A DNA stretch of 64,000 nucleotides from Dromiciops gliroides. Taxonomy: Eukaryota; Chordata; Mammalia; Microbiotheria; Microbiotheriidae. Below are positions 55,565 to 64,000 of this stretch, piece by piece. The notes beneath the pieces are model-generated. The model did not search any database. It was given only the letters and a program-made list of their open reading frames with translations, and was not told the origin of the DNA. The stretch lies in NCBI RefSeq assembly GCF_019393635.1, contig NC_057867.1, positions 67,459,492 through 67,523,491 of the forward strand, read 5' to 3'. The position numbers and the translations under genes are program-made. Position 1 is the first letter of the stretch, and each line of letters opens with the position of its first letter.

Positions 55565-56785
55565 TTTTTTTAATCCCCTAGGAGGATAAGTAATAGCTCT
55601 TCTCTATAGAAATAGCTGCTTGTGTTGATATTAAGTCTGAATGCCAGACTGAGGGAAATATATTTTAGAATACACAAGGTAAGCAAGAACCTATTTCAAC
55701 AGCTATTTTCATATTGGCGATGTGAGGCGGGGGGTGGAGAGGAAGCATGGAACCCCTAAATATCACTTCAAATAGGAAAGGGAGGCCCAAACTGTAGAAG
55801 GCCAGCTCTGTGCTTATTTCAACCTCTTAAGCTATATTCAGGCCATATGTAAACAGATCCATCTCTCCCTTTGCAGTTCTCCCCCTCAATTAATTTGTCC
55901 TTTCTGGCAGTAGCCTGGATTCCTGAGTCCACTGTTGGACAGGAGCCTTCAAGCCATACACCATGTCACATAAAGTTGATTACAAAGGCAGATCTTGTTA
56001 CTGGCAATCTTGAAAAACAAAACAAAAAAACAACCTTCCCATTCCTTTCAGCACACATTCTACTGGTTGGTTTGTTGGCTCTTTCTTTACCTAGAAACCA
56101 CTGTCTAGCCTTTGCAAGGAAATGTTTTAAAAAGGAAGAAGAAAAAGGGAGTGAGGGTAGGGAAGCTCTATGTGATTGGATGGTATCCAGGTGGCCCATA
56201 CATAGCTGAACTGTGAGGGAGTATAATGGCAGTCTTTTTCGGGGATCAGCTCGGGCCAAGGCCCACAATTTTCTGTTTGCAGTTTTGCTGGGAGAGAGCT
56301 GTGGTGGCTTCTAGCAGAAGAATGCCATGCTATCATCATCTGCCAAGATGCTAACTGAAAAGATCCATTATTTTGAAACTTAATACCTTATAAATTATAT
56401 GAAGATCATGTTGACCGACACTTACATCTGTTAGGACATTTTGGGACTATTTTTCCTCCTTAGGTCAGGTAGTCTGAGTAAATGCCTGTTTGTACATAAA
56501 TAACTAATTGTGCATTCAGGGAGAAAAAGGTCTCATCTCTGAGCCAAGGGACTGGGATTTGGTGGTGGGTGGGAAGATGTAAATGGACATAAGTGGACAG
56601 CCGCAGTTTATGTGGACAATGTATAGCTGCTTGTTTCTCAACAGAGGTCAATTGTGAATTAATGTGTCTAAGACATTCTGATATATTTCTGAGGCATAGC
56701 AAAATACCCATCTTGGTTTATCTAGGATTGGGTTTGTCTCCTAGAGTCTTTTTTCCCCTTCCCACAGAATCTGTCTACAGACTGG
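55565..56785. other. Unique intergenic sequence, nothing recognised
   Basis: No gene or named repeat is visible. Confidence 0.4.
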
Positions 56786-56799
56786 AGGTGTTTTCCCAG

Positions 56800-56990
56800 A
56801 ATCGTATGATAGACAGATTTTGGATTTAGAATCAGGGGAACTGGGTTCAAAGTCCAGCTCTGGACAAAAGTTTGGGCAAGTCACTTCAGCTCTCTGGCCC
56901 TCCATTTCCTCATTTCTATATTGAGGGAGTCGGACTAGATCATTTCCAAGGTTCTTTATTGCACTAAAGCTATGATCTTACCACAAGATC
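56800..56990 (+). repeat. MIR-type SINE
   Basis: 'gatttagaatcaggggaactgggttcaaagtccagctctgg' to 'gagggagtcggactagatcatttccaaggttc' spans most of the element. Confidence 0.75.
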
Positions 56991-57004
56991 CCTTCTTGTT
57001 CTAT

Positions 57005-57870
57005 GATAAATAAATCCTATGATAAAAATGTTCTGTCTTAGTCAGACACCAGCCAATTGTCAACCTCCATGCCAGACCATTTCCTGCTGTCTCTGGATGC
57101 TATGTTTTCTAAAGCATAAATCAGATATGTAGTCTGAAAATGATTCTTGTTGAAAAAGTATACTTTCTTTTCTTTCGATCAGGATTGTCTTGGGAAATCC
57201 CGCAAGGATGGTCCTAGTATTTATTTGGAGGAAGAACATATTCTCCTTGAGAAATATATCATGCACAAAACTATACGGTACATGGCAGGTGATGACACAA
57301 ATCCTCTATGGACTCTGGTTGAGGGAGAATGTCTATAGGTAGGAGGCTGGGCATAAGTTTTCAAGAAAACTGTGGGATCCAGGAAGCTTCAAGAAGGGCA
57401 CTGAAAGATAATTAAGAGAATATGGATGCAATACTAGAAAGCTACTCTGCCTCTATGTCCAGCTCCTACTGCTACTAACATGAAGCTCTCCTTTTTTCTG
57501 TTAGGGAGCAACTACTGCAGCCATCTTCCCCATTGTGGGTTCTGTCTTGTAGTGATAGCAAGGGAGAATAGTTGGACAGCCCTGGTGCTTCCAGGTTGTA
57601 AGATTTCAATACTTTACAGGTCTGGTGCCTTTCAAATATTGATACTCATGGGCTCCATTGCTGAGACAGTTGCTAATGCCCCCTTTGCTCCTCTAGGTTG
57701 CTGTGATATGCTGCTTTTATAGAAGCAAGATGGAATGCCATGAGTAAACCTATTTTTCTTGTTTTATTAGCCAGAGTGATAAGCAAGCATAATAAGCAGA
57801 CCCTAGAGGACTCTCAACCTATATTCTCTGAACATTTAGGAGGTTGTTGTTTGGGAAATAACCAAATACT
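57005..57870. other. Unique intergenic sequence, nothing recognised
   Basis: Several short open frames, none with a domain or splice context. Confidence 0.4.
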
Positions 57871-57879
57871 CTTAACTAC

Positions 57880-58360
57880 TGAGATAAGAACTCACTATTC
57901 AACAAAAACTGCTGGGAAAACTGGAAAGCAGTCTGGCAGAAATTAGGTTTATATCAAGATCTCACACCATATCCTACAGCAAACTACAAATAGATACATG
58001 ACCTGCAGATGAAAGGTCACATAATAAACAAATTAGAGGCATAAGGAAGAAATTACCTTTTAAAATTATGAATGGGGAAGAATTCAAGAGCAGAAAAAGG
58101 GATAGAAAGAGTCATTGAAAATAAAATGCACAATTTCAACTACACAAAATTGAAAATGTTCTGCACATACAAAATCAATGCAATTAAAATTAGAAGGGAA
58201 ATAGTTAATTGGAAAGAAATTTTCACAATAAGTTTCTCTGATAAAGATCTCATTTCTAAGATCTATAAAGAAGAGATTCAAATATATAAAAATGGCAGTA
58301 ATTTCTCCAGTAGATAAATGGTCAAAGGGCATGAACAGGCAGTTCTCAATGGAAGAAACC
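57880..58360 (+). mobile_element. LINE-1 ORF2 fragment, left part, sense
   Basis: 'aaaactgctgggaaaactggaaagcagtctggcag', 'gatctcatttctaagatctataaagaa' and 'agtagataaatggtcaaagggcatgaacaggcagttctcaatgg' are the L1 ORF2 order known from placental L1 too. It continues after the LTR insertion at 58903. Confidence 0.8.
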
Positions 58361-58902
58361 TGTGTTGCCTAAAATATAAATTGTGGGTTCTAATCTCCAC
58401 CCCCCGCCAGTCTTGGGGGGAAGCTGGCTATAATCACTGATAAATTCAGCAAGAGTTTAGGCTTTTAAAGATTTATTAAAATATATATTATAAGTTAGTG
58501 AAGAGAGAGAGAGAGAGATTGAGAACAGATTCCTTATAGCAAGGAAATCCTAGCTCAGATCTAATTAATTAGGTATAGCCAGAGAGAGAGAAAGCAATTT
58601 CCTTTCCTAGAAACCCACATGAAATCTCTCACCACCAGGCCGGTGCCCGAGCGACTAAGAGGGCCCCCCCCTGTTCTCCATCTGCCACCACACTCATTTC
58701 CTGGACGAAAAGAGGCCAATCCTCAACTGCTTCTCCCAGAAGCCATCTGTGAAACAGGAAGCAGTGCTGTCCACACACACACACACACAGCTCCAAGATA
58801 ATTGGCTGGTAGCTTTGATCAATAATAATACCCACAAGCAAACGTCACTTCCTGACGCCAAGTCCCATGCTTTTTCCTCAGGGCAGAGCTCTGATTCTCA
58901 CA
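58361..58902. mobile_element. Solo LTR inserted in L1, copy 2
   Basis: This 542-bp element begins TGTGTTGCC, ends GATTCTCACA, and is flanked by AACC on both sides (58357-58360 and 58903-58906). TG...CA ends with a 4-base target duplication fit a class I endogenous-retrovirus-type LTR left by recombination. A TTTATT (AATAAA on the minus strand) near 58470 hints at minus orientation. No retroviral gene is present. Confidence 0.75.
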
Positions 58903-59165
58903 AACCCAAACTATTAGCAGCTATAGTTTTTTTAATGATCCAAATCACTAATAATGAGAGAAATGCAAATTAAAAAACTATGAGGTTCCACTTCACACAT
59001 CTTAGATTGGCAACAGTGACAAAAAAGAAAAATGCCAGTTGTTGAGGAGGCTATGAAAAGATAAGCATTCTGGTGTATGCTTGGTGGACCTGTGAATTTT
59101 TCTATCCATGCTACAAAGTATTTTGTAACTTTGCCCCCAAACCAGTTTCGGAAATGGGTGGTGTG
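58903..59165 (+). mobile_element. LINE-1 ORF2 fragment, right part, sense
   Basis: 'gatccaaatcactaataatgagagaaatgcaaattaaaaaactatgaggttccacttcacac' resumes the L1 frame left at 58360. Confidence 0.8.
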
Positions 59166-59169
59166 TGTG

Positions 59170-59555
59170 TTCACTGTTTGGTACTTATATCTTGCGTTCC
59201 GTTTTAAGTAAATGGCCTTGGGAATTGCTGTAATGTCATGTAATTAATTCTAGTTGGTCAAGGAAAGGTAAAAACAGGGACTTGTGAGCAGTACAATTGA
59301 ATATATTGTTAACTTGATAAGATTTGGGGAACCTGAATGTGGCAATGGGACACTATGTATGCCTCTACTTTTTTCTTCTTTTCTGTATCTCTACTCCTAC
59401 TCCTTTTTCAGGCCTTAGGGTCTTCCCACCGAAATTTCTTGCAGAAGGGGAAACAAGTCTCTATTTGGGAATAAAGAAAGGATGTGTTTTATTTCCAAGA
59501 CTATAGGAATGTATATTTTCTTGTCTATCTATATTTTCTCTAGCTTTTCTTTCCT
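59170..59555. other. Intergenic, nothing recognised
   Basis: No feature seen. Confidence 0.35.
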
Positions 59556-59559
59556 TTCC

Positions 59560-61200
59560 TTTATCTTCCCACCTCATGTATTCCTCTTCCTATCTTCTCC
59601 TAACATCATCAAGACATAACAGAAGTACTCCCATGCCTTGGTCCTGATAATATAAATATGAATGCAAGCAGTTTATCTTTGGTTCTTTATCATTGTTCAT
59701 TCATGTTAACCTTTTTATATTTCTCTTCACTTTTGTGTTTGAACATCAAAGTTTCTGTGGAGCTCTGGTCTTTGAGTCAGGGATGCTTAGAAGTCCTTTA
59801 ATTCATTAAAGGCACATCCGCCCCCCATCCCCCATAGCACTTGACTTAGTTTTACTTATGGGTGTTCTCCTTGGCTATAAGTCCATATCCTTTGTCTTCT
59901 GGAATATTGTATTTCCAGTTCTTTATTCCTTTATAGTTGTGGCTGCTAAGTATGATCATGACTGTGGCTCTTTGGTACTTGAATTCTTTTTTTCTGTCTA
60001 TTTATACCATGTTTTCTTTGACCTACAAATTTTGGATTTTTGATATGGTGTCCCTGGGAGTTTTCATTTGAAGGGTTCTTTCAGCAAATGACCACTGGAT
60101 TCTTTATTTCTATTTTGACCTCTAGTTCTTAGAGATCTGGGCAGTTTTAAGATTTTTTTTAAATATGAACTCTAGACTTTTTTTTGGTCATAGCATTTGT
60201 GGCCCAATGATTCTTAATTGTTTTTCTCCTCAATCTATTTTATAGATCAATTGTTTTTGCTATGAAATACCTTACATTTTCTTCTATTTTTCAGTCTTTT
60301 GACTTTGTTATAATATTTCTCATTGCCTCACGGAGTCATTGGTTTCTATTTAGTCCATTCTAATTTTGTTACTTGGACAAGATTTAAAATCTCTTATGCT
60401 AAGCTGTTAATTCCCTTTCCAATTCTTTCTTCCATAGTTCTTATTTCTTTTCCAAAATTTCCCCTCAATTGTTCTTATTTCATTTATAAAAACATTTAAA
60501 AACCCTTTTTTAAAGCTCTTGCTTCATTTGGAATTCTAGTTGAATTTTTGCCCAGTCTGTGTCCTTCTCTGAGGTTTTGCTTATAGATGTTTTCAGTCAT
60601 TCTTTTTCTTTTCTTTTTTTGCATTTGTGTCTTGATCTTCCCTGCCACCATAACAGCTCTTTATGGTGGAGTTCTTTTTTGTTTGGTTATTCTTCCTGAT
60701 TTTGGACTTGATGTTACAGCTGGTCTCTGTGACAACTAGGGAGGAAAAATCTGACTTGGTCCTATTGTTGCTTTCTTGAAGTACTAAGTATTGTGTTATT
60801 CCAAGATCTCAGGGACAAGCTGGGAACCAGCAAGCTTTTAGTATTCCGAAAGATTGCTACCCCTCTTGTCTGAGCTCTGCAAGTTCCTAAACTGAGTTTT
60901 GGTCTGATGAAGATTAGACTGTTGCTAGACTTTGCCCCTCTCAATCATCTGGGAAGCTTTGCTGATTCAGTGGCAGAATTGTAGGTTCATCTTTGGTTTG
61001 AGATTCCTGTCCTGGTTATTCCTCTGCAGACTAGTGCTAGAAATGAGATCTCGTTCTGTGCCTGGGGTCTGAAATACATTACTGCTGCTTCTGCCTTTTA
61101 AACTTTCATGGTACCAAGGTACACTCACCAAGGCCTTTCTACTTGGGCCATGCCACTCTGCATCACCAGTCTACAGAGGAGATCTTTTTGGCACATGAGC
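59560..61200 (-). mobile_element. LINE-1 5' UTR and ORF1 region, minus strand
   Basis: Read on the minus strand, 60740-60480 gives an A-rich ORF1-like start ('ccaccataaagagctgttatggtggcagggaagatcaagacac') and Lys/Glu-rich coding texture. The part toward 61200 is 5' UTR-like. Frames are broken by many stops. Confidence 0.55.
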
Positions 61201-61322
61201 TTAGGCATATAGATAAATGTCTCAGTATTAATGGACTGTTCTCAGCTTTGGCATTATGCCTTTGATAACCAAGGTGATGAAATTTTAAAAGGGCTAGGAA
61301 TGTTTAAAAAAAACCTTTATGC

Positions 61323-61450
61323 TGGGGGCAGCTAGGTGTCATGGTGGATAAAGCATCAGCCCTGGATTCAGGAGGACCTGAGTTTAAATCCGACCCCAGA
61401 CACTTGACACTTACAAGCTGTGTGACCCTGGGCAAGTCACTTGCCTAGTG
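61323..61450 (+). mobile_element. Marsupial tRNA-derived SINE, 3' truncated
   Basis: The head is intact ('gggggcagctaggtgtcatgg'). It stops after 'gggcaagtcactt' without the poly(A) tail. Confidence 0.88.
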
Positions 61451-61454
61451 AAAG

Positions 61455-61980
61455 AAAGATATAAACAGATTTGCATCGAGGAATAATTTTTCCATACATG
61501 AATACAAGAAATGTGTGTGATTTTGTCAGCATGGAAAGCTTCTGCTATGGAAATTGTTTCTCCCCTGCACTAGGATCTTACTGATGTGGGTGTACTTTTT
61601 GGTAATGCAGATCGTGACCGTCTGACACACTTTTATCATTGTATGATTCTTGTTCATGTCTTTCCATGTATACTCCAAGAAAGATCCATCTAACATTCTA
61701 GAGACCTTCCTCTAGTTCTTTGAGTAGTTCATGATACCTTGGCAGCACCAGGGCTATCCATCTGCTATCATTTATCCTCACTAAGGGACTGGCCTACCTC
61801 ATTTTCTAGTCATATATGTCCTTGATGGCATCTTTTTAAATGCTTCCCACATGTAAATCATCATTTGTAAATATGCTTCAGCCTACCCAGACCCGCCATA
61901 TATATGCCTTTCCATTACTTGTTCTTTGGGTCACAAGCAATTAGGATTCTTCTGAGCTTTTGGTTCCCAGACATATGATA
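61455..61980. other. Intergenic, nothing recognised
   Basis: No feature seen. Confidence 0.35.
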
Positions 61981-61984
61981 TCAC

Positions 61985-62360
61985 AGGGAAAATCTTGATA
62001 TTTGTTTTGGAAAACAGTTTGAAACTATACTAGAAAAATCTTGAACTTGCTCATTTGCAATGACTCTGCAATATGACTACAGAGCACAAACCCCAGGAAG
62101 CACAAAGACTAAGGGGAAAAATACCGGAGATAACAACAGTATTTGTAGCAGAACTTTTGGGGACAGGAACATACTAGCAATTAAAAGGAGTGCCTATCAA
62201 TTGGGGAATGGCTGAACAAATTGTGGCATATGAATGTAATGAAAGATGATGCCATAAGAATGATGAATATGGAGAATCAAGGGAAATTTGGGAATACTAT
62301 AAACTGATTCAGAGTGAAGTATGCAAAACCAAGAGAACAATGACCAAAATAATGCAAATG
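61985..62360 (+). mobile_element. LINE-1 3' portion, first of two in tandem
   Basis: 'gtgcctatcaattggggaatggctgaacaaattgtggcatatgaatgtaatg' to 'gtatgcaaaaccaagagaacaatgacc' is the L1 end block, lacking a tail. Confidence 0.7.
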
Positions 62361-62379
62361 AGAATGTCCTTAAAAGACC

Positions 62380-62942
62380 TCAGAGAGAAAGGCTCCCTTT
62401 ATACCAAAATCTTTATAGCAGCATTTTGTGTGTGTGTGGTAGCAAAGACCTGGAAACAAAGTAGATGTCCATTACTTGGTAACAGCTAAACAAATTGTGG
62501 TACATAATATAATGGAATGTTAATGTGCTGTAAGAAACGACAAATATGAATATAGAAAAAACATAGACTTACATGAACTGATGCAGGATGGCATAAACAG
62601 AACCAAGAAGACAATACACACAATTGCTACAATGTTGTAAAAAAAAAATTGAAAGTGAATGTTTCAAAATTATAAAGAATAAGCTTGGCCCCCAAAGAAG
62701 AGAGAAAAGAATATACCTCTCCAGCTCTGGGGGCAAGGGGGGTTGGTATTCACAAGTGTGGAATGTTGCATAGTCAGATTTATTCAATGTATTGATTGGT
62801 TTTGCCAGTTTTTTCTTGTTATTTTCAAAAAAATCTTAGTTTCAAGGACTATTTCTTTGGGAAAGGAAGAGAAAGGGGAACATGTGGGAAATTTAGGGAA
62901 TGTAAAACAAAAGTTATCAATAAAATGTATTTTTTGAAAAGA
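62380..62942 (+). mobile_element. LINE-1 3' end, second of two in tandem
   Basis: The same block occurs again ('gcaaagacctggaaacaaagtagatgtccattacttgg', 'gtacataatataatggaatgttaatgtgctgtaagaaac'), this time continuing to the G-rich 3' UTR and tail near 62940. Confidence 0.75.
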
Positions 62943-63162
62943 CTTCAGAACTCTGATTGATGCAGTGATTAATCTTTACATGAGAGGAAAGCTGGTGAAA
63001 TAGGTCTTCTTTCCACTAGAGTAATGGCAAACCATAGGTGCCAGATGTTCCCAATGGGTTGGTTTGATCTACCTAATTATATTTTTGGTACATGAGCAAG
63101 TTTTATTTGGGTACTAGGAAGTAAAGGCAATATAAAAATTATTTTGTTAAATACTTGTGTTA

Positions 63163-63310
63163 AGATGACCAATGTAGAAATGTTTGATGTGATTGTACAT
63201 ATACAACTTATATCAGACTGCTTTCCGTTTTGGGGAGGAGGGAGGGAAGGAAGGGTGGGAGAAAAATGTGGAACTAAAAGTCCTGTGAAAACAAATGATA
63301 AAAAATAAAA
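63163..63310 (+). mobile_element. Minimal LINE-1 3' end with target-site duplication
   Basis: 'gattgtacatatacaacttatatcagactgc', a G-rich stretch and an A-rich tail form a ~150-base L1 stub. AAATACTTGTGTTAA flanks both sides. Confidence 0.75.
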
Positions 63311-63544
63311 TAAAATACTTGTGTTAAAGAACTGGGTTTTTGTGCTTTGGTAACTATGAAAGAAGTAGAAATGCATGGGTTTTTATCATTAAAGAGTTTA
63401 TAGTCTATTTCACCAGACAAGATATATGAATGTAAAACAATATAGAATAATGCAAAACAGTGTGTAATAGAGTTTTAAATTATATTGCACAGCTTATAAA
63501 CTTGGTAGGAATCCAGAGAAAGGAGAAGTCATCCCAGAAGGCCT

Positions 63545-63645
63545 CCTGGGATAACCATAGACTCTCAGGTGTAGAGAAGAAAGGAACCTGAGGCTATCTG
63601 GTCCAATCCCCTCATTGTACAGATGAGGAAACGAAGGTGCAAGGA
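63545..63645 (-). repeat. Antisense MIR fragment
   Basis: 'gaaaggaacctgaggctatctggtccaatcccctcattgtacagatgaggaaacgaagg' is the antisense MIR core. Confidence 0.65.
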
Positions 63646-63647
63646 CA

Positions 63648-63875
63648 GGTGGATAGAGCTTTGGGCCTGGAGTCAGGAAGACTCATCTTCTAGAGTTCAA
63701 ATCCAGTCTCAGACACTTCCTATCTGTATGACCCTGGGCAAGTCACTTCACCCTGTTTGCCTCACTTTCCTCATCTGTGAAATGAGCTGGAGAAGGAAAT
63801 GGCAAACCACTCCAGTATATTTGCCAAGAAAACCCCAAATGGGGTCAAGAAGAGCCAGATGTGACTGAATAACAA
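63648..63875 (+). mobile_element. SINE with tRNA-like head and RTE/BovB-type tail
   Basis: The head resembles the marsupial SINE ('gtggatagagctttgggcctggagtcagg'). The tail 'atgagctggagaaggaaatggcaaaccactccag ... aaccccaaatggggtcaagaagagcc' is the RTE-clade 3' end, similar to the Bov-B-derived tail in ruminant SINEs. This lets RTE machinery mobilise the SINE. Confidence 0.85.
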
Positions 63876-63944
63876 GTTCACTTTGTATTTGGTAGACATC
63901 ACATCCCCAATTCCCCCAAGGTCACCAACACAGACTTTACTCTA

Positions 63945-64000
63945 AGCCAGGGGCTCCTCATCTGAGGCCTGTACATTTGTTTGTTAAAAAGAAATTTAGA
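63945..64000 (+). mobile_element. DNA-transposon remnant (hAT-like), cut by the window end
   Basis: 'ccaggggctcctcatctgaggcctgtaca' resembles the left end of the element at 39052 and 45785. Confidence 0.35.

Noticed and set aside
1..64000. CRISPR-like arrays, tRNA or rRNA genes, bacterial-type operons, or a novel multi-gene system
   Set aside because: The spaced repeats present are dispersed SINEs or simple repeats. tRNA-like segments belong to SINE heads lacking a mature tRNA fold. The only intact protein gene I can support is LPAR4.

Overview
The window is mammalian nuclear DNA, almost certainly from a marsupial and probably from the X chromosome. It is AT-rich and dense in interspersed repeats. 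The commonest young repeat is a tRNA-derived SINE (consensus head GGGGCAGCTAGGTGGCGCAG) that I know only from marsupials. LINE-1 pieces with marsupial-type 3' ends and many old MIR, L2 and L3/CR1 fragments add to this. I cannot fix the species. X linkage is inferred only from the position of the one gene in other therian mammals.

Only one protein-coding gene is supported: LPAR4 (lysophosphatidic acid receptor 4, a class A GPCR) on the + strand. Its coding part is one uninterrupted exon at 35321-36370 (349 codons plus stop). A splice acceptor lies at 35247-35248. A GC-rich promoter-like region with three CCAAT boxes and a GC box lies about 14 kb upstream at 21.15-21.25 kb, followed by a likely non-coding exon 1 ending in a GTAAGT donor at 21684. 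A 67-bp candidate cassette exon lies at 22382-22448. The 3' UTR appears to run to about 37.95 kb and is nearly free of repeats.

Region by region: 0-20.5 kb is intergenic and holds L1, L2, L3/CR1, MIR and SINE fragments. 20.6-22.7 kb is the promoter zone, flanked by CT, CA, GTCC and TC simple repeats. 22.7-35.2 kb is the presumed long 5'-UTR intron, with MIR, L2 and SINE copies and long unique stretches. 35.25-37.96 kb is LPAR4. 38-64 kb is intergenic and heavily nested: L2 and L3 lines carrying SINE and DNA-transposon insertions, a CpG-rich L1 5' end at 49 kb, a direct duplication (52.6 and 54.9 kb), a solo LTR inside an L1 (58.4-58.9 kb), and several further L1 ends.

The most interesting points concern LPAR4 translation. 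The frame is closed by a stop at 35255, so the usual longer eutherian N-terminus cannot be made from an in-frame ATG. An out-of-frame ATG at 35265 sits where the ancestral start seems to have been and overlaps the real start. Splicing choices in the 5' UTR would change which upstream ORF precedes the receptor. I saw no RNA gene, CRISPR array, operon-like system or second intact protein gene. The other reading frames that look coding are LINE remnants or simple-repeat artefacts.
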